Shown: positions 27,061 to 36,245, counted from the first letter of the stretch. The stretch: DNA of 64,000 nt from Calothrix sp. 336/3 (GCF_000734895.2 NZ_CP011382.1:620001-684000); one strand, 5' to 3'. Notes: generated by a model from the letters alone, not told the origin. Numbers and translations: made by a program.

Positions 27061-27549
27061 CTACTCTCCAGCTAATTGTAGTAATTCTGCATACAACTCT
27101 TCTCGAATCCAGAAGCCATTAGCAATCAAATCGTCTAATAATGGCTGTATGGTTGAAACTAACCCCTGTTGTTTGGCTGCCAGCAATATACCCAATATTC
27201 CAGTTACCCGAAGACCTAACTTAATTGCTTCCTTTCGACCTCTTCGTTCATCTACAATTAAGCGATCGGCATTTAATTCCACAGCAAGGGTAATCGCTTC
27301 AGCCTCACCGATGTCTAAATTATTCTGTAAATTTTGAAACAAAGTATTATTAGTGATACTGCAAATTTGAATCCAATTTACGGATTTAATTGCTAAAACT
27401 GCCGGGTCTGTATCACCAGAGTTAAGAATCTCCTGATGAACTGCTGTAGGAATAATTACATTGCCGTAAAGTTGTTGCAATAATTCTAACTGACCGATTG
27501 CAGCTAAATTGCTAATAGGTGATGTATCACTAACTATAATCATCGCCAA
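27061..27549 (-). CDS. DUF3368 PIN-like toxin
   Basis: A 162-residue DUF3368 protein, a PIN-related family paired with UPF0175. MIIVSDTSPISNLAAIG gives the first Asp, LDIGEAEAITLAVELNADRLIVDERRGRKEA the central Glu/Asp cluster, and GILGILLAAKQQGLV is the family's typical helix. Its start overlaps the end of the UPF0175 gene by 10 nt, consistent with an antitoxin-toxin operon. Nuclease activity is inferred from the PIN fold. Confidence 0.92.
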   Translation of the reverse strand: MAMIIVSDTSPISNLAAIGQLELLQQLYGNVIIPTAVHQEILNSGDTDPAVLAIKSVNWIQICSITNNTLFQNLQNNLDIGEAEAITLAVELNADRLIVDERRGRKEAIKLGLRVTGILGILLAAKQQGLVSTIQPLLDDLIANGFWIREELYAELLQLAGE

Positions 27550-27785
27550 TTATTTTCTGACAAACTTTTGACATCTTCCCTGAGTTCGGCAATATCGTAA
27601 TGCAGAGGTATTTGACGACTTGCAAGTAATCTTTGAAACTGAAGTTGATTCATTTTTGCAAAGCGACTTGCTTGACCTAGAGTAAATTTTTCCTTTTGAA
27701 ACAGCATAACAGCAATTTCAGTCAGCAACTCAGCCTCTGACATTTGGGTTGTTTGCAATACTTCATCCGAGATAATGATACTCAT
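27540..27785 (-). CDS. UPF0175 antitoxin
   Basis: An 81-residue UPF0175 family protein when started at ATG 27785 (MSIIISDEVLQTTQMSEAELLTEIAVMLFQKEKFTLGQASRFAKM). An upstream in-frame ATG at 27863 would add 26 residues that are translated from a dispersed repeat and is rejected. The helix-turn-helix-like segment FTLGQASRFAKMNQLQFQRLLASR supports promoter binding. It is paired with the DUF3368 gene by a 10-nt overlap. Confidence 0.9.
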   Translation of the reverse strand: MSIIISDEVLQTTQMSEAELLTEIAVMLFQKEKFTLGQASRFAKMNQLQFQRLLASRQIPLHYDIAELREDVKSLSENNWR

Positions 27786-27828
27786 AAATTTTGAGATTAA
27801 TGGGGGATTATAAATACTAGGATAGGCG

Positions 27829-27862
27829 ATAACTCCGTTAAGCTGCGCTAACGCACACTCCA
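27829..27862 (+). repeat. Direct repeat bounding the TA island (right copy)
   Basis: ATAACTCCGTTAAGCTGC then GCTAACGCACACTCC, matching the copy at 24649-24682 with a few differences and in the same orientation. Confidence 0.75.
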
Positions 27863-27921
27863 TAAACCTAAAAGCGCGATCGCACCCTCAAAACTCCCAA
27901 AATGCGATGATCTCAAAAATT

Positions 27922-27952
27922 AATTACGAATTACGAATTACGAATTACGAAT
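27922..27952. repeat. STRR heptamer repeat (AATTACG)
   Basis: Four perfect copies of AATTACG plus a partial unit, just downstream of the caspase-nSTAND gene end. Confidence 0.9.
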
Positions 27953-27970
27953 TGATTTGTCTTCCCTTTT

Positions 27971-30900
27971 TCACTTCAACCCCAATCTTTTCCTAAATTC
28001 CTCATCATATATTGCCTTTTCCCAATTATTGGCAGCTTTCACTTGCTCTGGTGTGAGGTTTTGAACATATCTTAAGTCAGAGCCTTCCAGGTTAGCATTA
28101 GTGAGGTTAATACGATGAAAGTCAGAAAATTTAAAATCAAAATAACTCAAGTCAGAATCACTGAGGTTTGCACCAGGAGCAATTAAAAGCATTTTCTCCT
28201 TGGCTGGGTCAAAGTTTTTAGGCAATTTTGTTTCTTGGTCATAAACAGAATTTTCAAAGTTAGCATTGGTAATTTTTGCATTTCTTAAATCAGCCCCCCG
28301 AAGATTCGAGTAGCTCAAATCAGTGCAAGCTAGTTCGTTGCATCTGATATCTGCACCATTAAGATTTGCTCCCGCGAGAACGGCATTACTTAGAATCGCA
28401 CCACTTAGAGATGCATTACTTAAATTTGCACCACTTAAGTCTGCTGCATTAAGAAAAGTAAGTGTAAGATCGGCATTATTTAAATCAGAACTTGAAAGAT
28501 CCGCATCACTGATGTCAGCACCACTCATATCGGAATCACTTAAATTTGCACGATTCAAATCAGCATAATTCAATTCAGCAGCTCTTAACGTCGAATTGCT
28601 TAAATTGGTACGAGTAAAGTTTACACCGTTGAGACGAGCATAACTAAGGTTTGTATTACTAAGGTCTTCATCATAAAATAAAGGGCAATCTCCAAAGAAA
28701 GAAGTTGCTATAGGATTAGGAATCCATTCCCACTGTTGTTTTTCCCAACACCCTTCAGTAAGTATTTCAAGTGCTGATCTTACTCCTTGTTTTTTATCTT
28801 TAATCGTTGTCCACGCATCGGTGTATGTTTGCTGTCTCTGATACGGAATAATAAACACTATAGAAATCAAAAGGGTAACAACTACAAAGCCAGTGTTTTT
28901 TAAAAATCCAATAAATAAATTATTTTGACTTGTTTGGATAAACTCTTTTGTCAAATTTGAAAGCATTGATTTATTAACTTCCTCTTTAAGCCATGCTTTC
29001 GCAATTTTTAACTGTCTTCCTCGCAATAAATAATCTCTAGCTTTCCCTTGATTGCTCCATTCCTGTGCCGCAGTTTCAATTTTCCGCTTTTCTCTCAACC
29101 GATCGCGGTTCTCATCCAACCATTTTCGCAACAGCAACCAATGACGAATCAATGCTTCATGGGCTACATCTACAAATTCTTCTTGGGTGACAATTAAACG
29201 CGCATCTGCCAATTTTTGCATTACCTGCTCAACATTGCTGGATGTCACCAAATCCCGCAATAAAACCCGTCTCCGCGTATCCTCCGTTCCCTCTCCCAAC
29301 TGCGTCAACTCTAAAAAAATCCGCTTTGCTGCTTCCTGTTCCTCCCCTGACAAACCCTCGTAAACCTCGGTTGCACGTTGTTGTAGGGTTCCTTTCACCC
29401 CACCCAAACGGGTATAAGCAGCTAGGGTTAATGTATCTTTTGAAGCCCCCCTTACCAAGGGGGGTTGGGGGGTGCGCTGTCCCCATAATTCCGTCAGGGT
29501 ATATTGCAACAACGGTAAAAAACCCGGAGAATCAGCCACATCGCTAATTATCTGCTCCACTAATTCCGATTCCAGGGCTAATTCTACCTGCTTTGCGGGT
29601 GCGGTAATTGCTTGTCGCAATTCTGACCGACTCATGGGGGTAACTGTGAGTAAATTATCCTGAATTTTTGCCGCTAGTTCGCCATATTCCGCACATTTAC
29701 CAAAAAAATCTGCTCGCATGGTCAACACCAAGCAGAGTTTATCACCGCACCGTTGCAAACCAGTCAATAAACAATCGAAAAATTGTTGTCGTTCTTTCCT
29801 ATCAGTACAAAGGGTAAAAACCTCCTCAAATTGGTCTACCAGCAAGACGACTCGCGGGGTATCAACAACGGTAATTAATTGGGAAAAACCACCCCCGGCA
29901 ATCAATGCTTCTGCTTTTTGTAACTGGGATGCGCGTTCAATATCCGATAAACCAACACTCACAAAAGCCCGTGCTAAACTCTGCAAGGGATGCTCACCAG
30001 GTTGAAAAATCTTGATTTGCCAGGTGTCACTCCCCGATAAGCGTTTACCTTGCTGCAATTGATACAGCAATCCCGCCCTCACCACACTCGATTTACCGCT
30101 TCCCGAAGCACCCAAAACCGCGAGAAAGTTACTTACCCGGACTTTTTCTAGTAATTGGTCTGTGAGTGCTTGCCGACCGTAAAAATATTGAGCATCTTCC
30201 TGAGTAAAGTCAAAATATCGTAACCCGCGATAGGGGCAAATCGAACTCGTCACCCCATTCTCAGCTACTTCCTTAATTGCTTCCTGGGTGTGGGTGAGGT
30301 GAATAATCCCGCCAGAATTAGCGAATATAGGACGCTGGGGAAATCTGGCAATATTTTGGTCAATAACATCCACCACAGTATAGTTTGTGACCTGTCTATT
30401 TTTCGGTTCCAAAGCCTGTAGCAGCGCTGTGGTGAGGACACTATGATTTGTGCCAATTTCTTCAAAAGCTGGCTCAAACTCCCGTGAAGCGGCAATAAAA
30501 CACCTATCTCTACCTTTTCCCCTATCCCCCGGATCGGCTTCGGCAAAGTTAAGTAATTCCCCACTGTAACAACAATCTAGCCAAATTATTTGCTGTCGAA
30601 CCTCGCTTTCTTGCAACAATTCCCGCAACCATTTCAACCGCAAACCCCAGTTACCCCCATCTGGATTCGTATCACTGGTAGCTAAAAATCCTTCTTGAAT
30701 ACCTTGATTTTTCCGCAACCCATGACCAGAAAAATACAGAAGCGCAGTGTCAGGAATATTTCTGCCTTCTGGTTTGAATAATTGAACGATCGCTGCTTCT
30801 AATTGAGTTAAAGTAACTTTTCTTCCAAGTGCCACTCTAGGAATATTATTTTCCTTATCGGGAGTCACAGGTAGCCGTGTAACGTTAAACTCACCGTAGT

Positions 30901-31009
30901 TTTCCAAAAGTTTTGCTACTGCTTCCGCATCCTGTGCAGGTGCTGTCAAATTACTCAGACGCTCGTAACCATAGGTATTAATGCCAACAACTAAAGCGTC
31001 TCGACTCAT
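27971..31009 (-). CDS. Caspase-nSTAND NTPase-pentapeptide repeat protein
   Basis: A 1012-residue multidomain protein. Residues 1-240 form a caspase-like (peptidase C14) domain with His 96 (YFSGHG) and Cys 147 (LDCCYSG). Residues 258-640 are an nSTAND1-type NTPase opening with CPYRGLRYFDFTQEDAQYFYGR, with P-loop GASGSGKSS (300-308) and acidic VVLLVDQFEEVF. Residues about 700-725 are a membrane helix. Residues about 775-985 are pentapeptide repeats of the A(D/N)LSxx type. STAND proteins with protease effectors are predicted conflict or cell-death switches triggered by ligand binding. A repeat-derived in-frame insertion lies at 29446-29473 in the NTPase region. The gene is divergent from a TCD1-like gene often tied to such systems. 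Confidence 0.93.
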   Translation of the reverse strand: MSRDALVVGINTYGYERLSNLTAPAQDAEAVAKLLENYGEFNVTRLPVTPDKENNIPRVALGRKVTLTQLEAAIVQLFKPEGRNIPDTALLYFSGHGLRKNQGIQEGFLATSDTNPDGGNWGLRLKWLRELLQESEVRQQIIWLDCCYSGELLNFAEADPGDRGKGRDRCFIAASREFEPAFEEIGTNHSVLTTALLQALEPKNRQVTNYTVVDVIDQNIARFPQRPIFANSGGIIHLTHTQEAIKEVAENGVTSSICPYRGLRYFDFTQEDAQYFYGRQALTDQLLEKVRVSNFLAVLGASGSGKSSVVRAGLLYQLQQGKRLSGSDTWQIKIFQPGEHPLQSLARAFVSVGLSDIERASQLQKAEALIAGGGFSQLITVVDTPRVVLLVDQFEEVFTLCTDRKERQQFFDCLLTGLQRCGDKLCLVLTMRADFFGKCAEYGELAAKIQDNLLTVTPMSRSELRQAITAPAKQVELALESELVEQIISDVADSPGFLPLLQYTLTELWGQRTPQPPLVRGASKDTLTLAAYTRLGGVKGTLQQRATEVYEGLSGEEQEAAKRIFLELTQLGEGTEDTRRRVLLRDLVTSSNVEQVMQKLADARLIVTQEEFVDVAHEALIRHWLLLRKWLDENRDRLREKRKIETAAQEWSNQGKARDYLLRGRQLKIAKAWLKEEVNKSMLSNLTKEFIQTSQNNLFIGFLKNTGFVVVTLLISIVFIIPYQRQQTYTDAWTTIKDKKQGVRSALEILTEGCWEKQQWEWIPNPIATSFFGDCPLFYDEDLSNTNLSYARLNGVNFTRTNLSNSTLRAAELNYADLNRANLSDSDMSGADISDADLSSSDLNNADLTLTFLNAADLSGANLSNASLSGAILSNAVLAGANLNGADIRCNELACTDLSYSNLRGADLRNAKITNANFENSVYDQETKLPKNFDPAKEKMLLIAPGANLSDSDLSYFDFKFSDFHRINLTNANLEGSDLRYVQNLTPEQVKAANNWEKAIYDEEFRKRLGLK
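29446..29473. repeat. Palindromic repeat inserted in nSTAND coding sequence
   Basis: CCCCCCTT-ACC-AAGGGGGG is a perfect 8-bp stem, followed by TTGGGGGGT. It is the form of a G/C-rich palindrome common between cyanobacterial genes. Here it is translated as TPQPPLVRG (about residues 512-522), between the ELWGQR and LTLAAYTRLGGVKG segments that normally lie close together in this family. Confidence 0.8.
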
Positions 31010-31151
31010 AGCAGCAAGCTCTTACTTAGTTTTGTAGAGTAATGATTTAACTTATACAGCTACAAAATATTTACCATGGTTTCCAAGTAATTTTGCTGGA
31101 ATCCTGTTTTAATTAGTAATTATTTTTCCTTTTATTAACTCAATCCTTCCT

Positions 31152-31532
31152 ATGACAAACCTCACACCCATCCAACTCGATGACAATACAATCATCTACA
31201 TCGAAGCGTCGGAAGATGTAAATATTGCCCCTATCGCAACAGAAGAGGAGGAAGAAGAGGGTTTAAATGAAAAGGGAATGAGTCCGGAAGCAATCCGCAA
31301 GCAAATGGCGCAAAATTTCCAAGCTGTTCAAGGTACAATTCGCGCTTACACAGTTTATACATTGAATGCATTTAAGCAAATGCCACTTAAAAATGCCAAT
31401 GTCGATAAAGTTACCTTAGAATTTGGCATCGAATTGGGTGGAGAAGCGGGAGTTCCCTATGTGACGAAAGGCACCGCCAAAAGCAATATGAAGATTACCG
31501 TGGAATGTTCCTTTCCCAAGGAAAATCAGTAA
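31152..31532 (+). CDS. Trypsin-co-occurring domain 1-like (CU044_2847 family)
   Basis: A 126-residue protein. The strand-rich N-terminus (PIQLDDNTIIYIEASEDVN) is followed by an acidic run of Glu residues, a helix (SPEAIRKQMAQNFQAVQGTIRAYT), and a C-terminal beta segment (VDKVTLEFGIELGGEAGVPYVTKG). This matches the CU044_2847/TCD1 family, reported beside trypsin- or caspase-effector STAND systems. It is divergent from the caspase-nSTAND gene across a 142-nt spacer, the expected context. The likely role is as an adaptor or sensor in the same response; this is inference from genomic association. Confidence 0.8.
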   Translation: MTNLTPIQLDDNTIIYIEASEDVNIAPIATEEEEEEGLNEKGMSPEAIRKQMAQNFQAVQGTIRAYTVYTLNAFKQMPLKNANVDKVTLEFGIELGGEAGVPYVTKGTAKSNMKITVECSFPKENQ

Positions 31533-31617
31533 TAGATGATGGGGATTGACTATTGCCAGCTAAAAGTTAACACAAAATATCTTTGCCTTTCCTCTTAATC
31601 CCTCTACAATATCAACC

Positions 31618-31878
31618 ATGTCTGAATCAAAAATCACAGCAAAAATCAAACTATTTGCTGCCTATCAAGAAGCTTACGGAGTTCCAGAATTAACCCTAGA
31701 GTTAGCGGAAAATACGACGGTAGAAATGGTGCGCGATCGCCTAATCTCAGAGCATCCCCAATTGGCTTACCTCAAAGATATTACCCGTTTTGGCGTAAAT
31801 TTAGAATTCGTTCCACCGGATACAATCATTCACCCTGGTGATGAAATTGTCTTAATTCCTCCAGTTAGTGGAGGGTAG
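31618..31878 (+). CDS. MoaD/ThiS-family ubiquitin-like protein
   Basis: An 86-residue beta-grasp protein ending in Gly-Gly (VLIPPVSGG), the activated C-terminus of sulfur carriers. ITAKIKLFAAYQEAYGVPELTLEL and HPGDEIVLIPPVSGG fit MoaD, the small subunit of molybdopterin synthase. No moaE or other cofactor genes are nearby, so a different carrier role is possible. It follows the TCD1-like gene by 85 nt on the same strand. Its stop runs straight into an STRR. Confidence 0.88.
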   Translation: MSESKITAKIKLFAAYQEAYGVPELTLELAENTTVEMVRDRLISEHPQLAYLKDITRFGVNLEFVPPDTIIHPGDEIVLIPPVSGG

Positions 31879-31939
31879 GGAGTAGGGAGTAGGGAGTAGG
31901 GAGTAGGGAGTAATGAGTAATGAGTAGAGAGTAATGAGT
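31874..31939. repeat. STRR heptamer repeat (AGGGAGT then AATGAGT)
   Basis: Five perfect AGGGAGT units followed by AATGAGT-type variants. It begins inside the last codons of the MoaD-like gene. Confidence 0.92.
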
Positions 31940-31951
31940 AAAAAAGAGTTC

Positions 31952-32090
31952 GACGGTTCTAGCCAACGATTAAAAATCGCCGTCTAATAGCTGAAGTCCT
32001 CTACAAGAGGACTGATAGCAAAGGATTCAATTTGTATTTCGAGTCCATTTTTAATGGACTTTGGATATGAGATGGGGATTTATAATCCCC
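31952..32090. repeat. Cluster of four hairpins, possible MITE or IS remnant
   Basis: Consecutive perfect stems: GACGG/CCGTC (31952-31984) enclosing CGAT/ATCG; AGTCCTCT/AGAGGACT (31995-32013, loop ACA); AGTCCAT/ATGGACT (32042-32060); and GGGGATT/AATCCCC (32074-32090). No transposase ORF is present. Subterminal hairpins of this kind are seen at ends of IS200/IS605-type elements, so this may be a non-autonomous remnant. The rest of the 31940-32240 spacer shows nothing else. Confidence 0.5.
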
Positions 32091-32240
32091 GTTGGGACAG
32101 GTTTTTATCGATTTATCCAAGTATCCAAGCTCATCGAACTCACTTACGTTACCGTTTCTCTAAATTCCAGCTACAGATAATTCTCTCCCTGCTTCCTTAC
32201 TGTCTATATGTAGCTTTATTTTGGAGAATTAGTTTCTTTC

Positions 32241-35200
32241 CTACTTCACTTTGCCTCGGAATCTGACAAAACCGTAGGAACCCGCAGGATTACCGGAACT
32301 AGTCGCATTAGGTAGGGTTCCCAAATCTACTACTACTGCACCATTAGTATTCGCACCACCGCATTGAATTCCAGGGTAAACAGTACTGGGTTCCACACCA
32401 GGGGGGAAGTACTGACCAATGTCACCATCTTGCACATTTGTCAAGCTTTGCAGTGTGCCATTGTAGAGGGTAATGATACCGCGATCGCTACCAGATATTC
32501 CACCGGGAGCAGCATTGGGATCGCCAGATTTCGCAGTTGGAATAAAAGTGGTGTTATTCGGAACGCGATCGCAGAATCGCACCTTATTCGCCTCACTGTC
32601 ACCCGTGGAAATAAAATAAATCGTATATTCAATTTCATCACCCGGTTTCACATTCCCCCCATTAGTTCCACCAATTAAGAAACTACTAGGGTTAAGCCAT
32701 TTATCAGTATCAGGGCTAGGATATTGGGGAGGTTTAGGAGCTAGGCTGGGTTCAATAGTATTATCATCGTAGGGATTGCTCGGCTCATTAATATACCCTG
32801 CTAAATTAGTACCACCGTTATTAGTAATACCATTCACCGCCGTAATTCGCTTCACCAGCAATACATTCGGATTACCACCCACAGTATTAATATCTTCAGA
32901 CTTATTCGTTGTAAATTCTGGGTCAGTCACCGTCGCAGGTAAGTCAACGGTAGCAACATTCTTGATTTCAGTACCCTTACTGACATTATCATTAACTTTG
33001 GCATTGACCACAATAGTCGCCTTACCACCTGCTAACAAAGTCAGACTTGTAAATACATTACCCGTACCAGATTCCACAGCACAAGCAGAGCCAGAGGTTG
33101 CACTACAAACCCAATCAATAAAAGTCAAACCTGTTGGTGCATTATCAGTTAATTCCACACCTGCAACGTTGTCCCATTGACTACCTGTGGCGGGTTTGGC
33201 ATTTTCCACAGTAATTGTATACTGAGTCGTCTGACCAGGAGCAACAAACTTCTTATTATCAGTTTTACTGACAATCACATCCGCAATACCCAAAACAGTT
33301 AGAGTTTTCTTAACTAAATTACCATTCGTCACCTGCTCCGCAGAGTTTGCAGATATGGTTGCTGGTAATTGGTTTGTCAAATTCCCCGCAAACTTAGAAG
33401 TTACATTCACAGACATGACACAGACTGTGCCAGCTTGAATATTAGCACCAGTCAGAATAAACTGATTACCACCTGGTACTGCGGTGAAAGTCCCTCCACT
33501 ACAACCTGTACCCGTCAGAGTAGGATTAGGATTACTCGTCAACTCCATACCTAGGGGTAAATTATCTGTGAGTGAAACTCCAGTCAGCGCGATCGCGTCA
33601 GGTTCATTATTTTTAATATCAATATTCAGTCGAGAAGTCCCGTTAGGGTTAATTCCCTGCGGTGAAAAATCCTTATTTAAATTCAATTTCGCAGCAGTTG
33701 CTTTAATATCAGCAGTTGCAGCAAACTCGTTTGTCACCCCCTGAGTAGTTGTTAAGTTTTGAGCAGGGATAGTATTGGTTCTCGTTCCTGCTGTATTCGG
33801 TACCCGGATATCAACACTAATCGTACAACTTGCACCCGACAAACTACCATTAGTCAAGGAAATAGTTGAACCACTAGCATTGACAGTACCACCACAGTTA
33901 TTGACAACATTAGGTGTCGAATCAACGGTATGTCCACTCGGAAGATTATCACTGAGATTCACCCCTGTGAGTGCAGGTGCATCAGCATCTCGATCTAGTT
34001 TAATAGTTAAGCGAGTTTTTCCACCCACAGCAACGGCTGGAAGACTAAAAGACTTGCTAACAGTTGCAGCACTCTTGATATCAATACTTGCCTTAGTCTT
34101 AATTGCATTATCACCAATATTAGTTTTTAACTCACCTTCATTGATAGTATTAGTGTGGGAACCTTTGGGAGCAGTCAGACTCACTTTCACAGGTACGGTA
34201 ATTGTACAGAAACCTGGATTGGTAGTAGTACCAGCAGGAATTGTTCCCCCAGTCATCTGAATCAGCGTTGTACCTGAGGTATTATTCAACGTTCCACCAC
34301 AGGTAGTACTAGAAGAACCAGAAGCAATGGTAAAAGCTGGATTACTATTATTAAAGTTTGTCCCCATGGTCAACAAGTCATCTTTGAAAGATGTAATACT
34401 GACACTAGAAGACTGAGTATTTAAAAGTTTAATCGTCAGGGTAGTTTCCTGTCCCTGGGTGCGTGTCGCATCAGAAAAAGACTTTTGTACTTGTACCTTC
34501 CCATTCAGAGACAGAGTTGCCTTCGCCTCAAAAGGATTATTACCCAGAGATGTCTTCAAGTTTGCCGCAGGAACTGTATTGACAACTTGACCATCATAGG
34601 CATTCCCACCTTGACCAGTTAAATCATCAGCTTTAATCTTAACTTTAATAATACAAGAACCCTTGGTGATGTTAGGTGCAGTTCCTGTTGCTGCGGGAAT
34701 TGTCCCACTATTCATTTCAATCAAAGTCCCACTGGCATTTACTGTCCCGCCACAGGTAGTACTTTCACTTCCAGCAACAACAGTATAACCTGTGCCCATG
34801 GTCGTCAAGTTATCTTGAAAAGATGTAATAGTTGCAGGATTACTATCAGAGTTAGTCAGGGTAATAGTTAGCTCTGTTTCCTCACCGCGAATAATTTGAC
34901 TGGGAGCGAAGCTTTTACTGACTCCGACTGGGGCTAAAACATTTAAATTTGCACTGGCACTGTTATATTTAATCCCATTAAAATCTCCTGCCGTGATGTT
35001 ATTGGTATAGGTTCCTAGTTTTGTAGAAGTCACCTGAGCTTTAATTTTACAAGAACCAGAACCTACTCCCACAGGTGCAGCAGGGATAGTACCCCCAGTT
35101 AACCTAACTTGAGTTGCGGTAACAGTTGCCGTACCCCCACAACCGTTTGATGTGATGCTCAGGGGTTTAACATCTGTCGGCATAACATCAATTAAATCCG

Positions 35201-36245
35201 CGTTAGTAATTGCCGCACTATTATAGTTTCTGATAGTAATCGTTAATTCAGAAGTTTCCCCCCCTTGAATCGTACCAGGGTTAAAAGATTTAGCGATTTC
35301 TGCGGCTGTTTGGACTTTGATTGTCGCAGTTAAAGGACTAGTATTAGTGATTCCTTCCTTAGTTTTGAGGTTATTTGCAGGAATCGTATTTGTCACATCC
35401 GTGTTGCGGACATTGGTAGCATCAGTAGCTTCTAGGTTGACTTGAATGGTACAGGAACTTTTGGCAGTGATTGTACCATTCGCCAGGGCAACGATTGTAC
35501 TACCTGCTGTTGCTGTCACGGTTCCACCGCAACTGTTGGAAATCGCTGGGGTTGCAGCAACTTTTGTCCCTGAGGGCAAATTATCGGTTAATTCCGCTTC
35601 CGTCAAATCAAACAAATTCGGGTTATTCAGAGTAATAGTCATCGTCGTCGGTGTACCATTCCCATGAAGAACCGCAGTAGAAAAGGACTTACTACCCGTC
35701 ACAGATCTTATGGGTTCAACAACGAGTGTCGCGTTTGCTTCATCAGCATTTTTCTCCGTGTTACCATCCTGGGAACCTGTTAACCCATTGACAGGAATAA
35801 TATTGACGTAGGTTTGGGTATTCGTTGAGGAAACTTTGGAGGTGACATCAATGGTAATGGTACATTTGCCTGCAACAGTGGTACTTGCAGGAATTATGCC
35901 ACCTGTCAAGACAATACTTGTACCTCCTGGGGTTGCTGTCAGAGTTCCATCGCAACCATTAACGATATTTGGGATGTCAGCCACTACTACCCCTGTAGGT
36001 AGGTTATCTGTAAAAGTAGTGTTTGTTACTTGTGTTGGTTTGTTATTGAACAGTTCGATAGTCAGCTTGGATATCTGATTGGGATTGATGTTGGTAGGGC
36101 TAAATTGTTTATTTATGGATACCTTTGCCCACGCATCGCCAGCGAAGAGGAGTACCCAACCGCAGGCTAATCCTAGGGATGTGTATCGAATAATTTTTGG
36201 TTGTAGTAGGTGTAATGCTTTTATTTCTTTAAATATGGATTTCAT
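32241..36245 (-). CDS. Secreted repeat protein, seven Cys-paired DUF11-like repeats
   Basis: A 1334-residue protein. The signal peptide ends near AGDAWA-KV (about residue 40). Seven tandem repeats of roughly 135-150 residues follow, each opening with a SKSF.P...G..S.LTI.L.N pattern, a (T)DNLP.G segment, and a conserved Cys pair (N.CGGT ... G.C.I). A classical DUF11 unit follows (ADVIVSKTDNKKFVAPGQTT), then a C-terminal domain with KPGDEIEYTIYFISTGDSEANKVRFCDRVP. The paired Cys suggest one disulfide per repeat outside the cytoplasm. No LPXTG, PEP-CTERM or barrel anchor is seen. It lies 273 nt after the OmpA-family gene, so it may have its own promoter, but is best read as part of the 32-47 kb envelope locus. 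Confidence 0.88.
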   Translation of the reverse strand: MKSIFKEIKALHLLQPKIIRYTSLGLACGWVLLFAGDAWAKVSINKQFSPTNINPNQISKLTIELFNNKPTQVTNTTFTDNLPTGVVVADIPNIVNGCDGTLTATPGGTSIVLTGGIIPASTTVAGKCTITIDVTSKVSSTNTQTYVNIIPVNGLTGSQDGNTEKNADEANATLVVEPIRSVTGSKSFSTAVLHGNGTPTTMTITLNNPNLFDLTEAELTDNLPSGTKVAATPAISNSCGGTVTATAGSTIVALANGTITAKSSCTIQVNLEATDATNVRNTDVTNTIPANNLKTKEGITNTSPLTATIKVQTAAEIAKSFNPGTIQGGETSELTITIRNYNSAAITNADLIDVMPTDVKPLSITSNGCGGTATVTATQVRLTGGTIPAAPVGVGSGSCKIKAQVTSTKLGTYTNNITAGDFNGIKYNSASANLNVLAPVGVSKSFAPSQIIRGEETELTITLTNSDSNPATITSFQDNLTTMGTGYTVVAGSESTTCGGTVNASGTLIEMNSGTIPAATGTAPNITKGSCIIKVKIKADDLTGQGGNAYDGQVVNTVPAANLKTSLGNNPFEAKATLSLNGKVQVQKSFSDATRTQGQETTLTIKLLNTQSSSVSITSFKDDLLTMGTNFNNSNPAFTIASGSSSTTCGGTLNNTSGTTLIQMTGGTIPAGTTTNPGFCTITVPVKVSLTAPKGSHTNTINEGELKTNIGDNAIKTKASIDIKSAATVSKSFSLPAVAVGGKTRLTIKLDRDADAPALTGVNLSDNLPSGHTVDSTPNVVNNCGGTVNASGSTISLTNGSLSGASCTISVDIRVPNTAGTRTNTIPAQNLTTTQGVTNEFAATADIKATAAKLNLNKDFSPQGINPNGTSRLNIDIKNNEPDAIALTGVSLTDNLPLGMELTSNPNPTLTGTGCSGGTFTAVPGGNQFILTGANIQAGTVCVMSVNVTSKFAGNLTNQLPATISANSAEQVTNGNLVKKTLTVLGIADVIVSKTDNKKFVAPGQTTQYTITVENAKPATGSQWDNVAGVELTDNAPTGLTFIDWVCSATSGSACAVESGTGNVFTSLTLLAGGKATIVVNAKVNDNVSKGTEIKNVATVDLPATVTDPEFTTNKSEDINTVGGNPNVLLVKRITAVNGITNNGGTNLAGYINEPSNPYDDNTIEPSLAPKPPQYPSPDTDKWLNPSSFLIGGTNGGNVKPGDEIEYTIYFISTGDSEANKVRFCDRVPNNTTFIPTAKSGDPNAAPGGISGSDRGIITLYNGTLQSLTNVQDGDIGQYFPPGVEPSTVYPGIQCGGANTNGAVVVDLGTLPNATSSGNPAGSYGFVRFRGKVK

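Noticed and set aside
28323..28568. 81-codon plus-strand frame with alternating Ser/Leu/Ala
   Set aside because: It is the antisense of the pentapeptide repeats, which explains its periodicity.
29242..29547. Overlapping frames around the nSTAND palindrome on both strands
   Set aside because: They are created by the G/C-rich palindrome and the opposite-strand reading of a well-conserved NTPase.
33775..34260. 161-codon plus-strand frame inside the 1334-aa gene
   Set aside because: It is antisense to strongly repeated DUF11 coding sequence and reads as hydrophobic low-complexity protein; no start signal.
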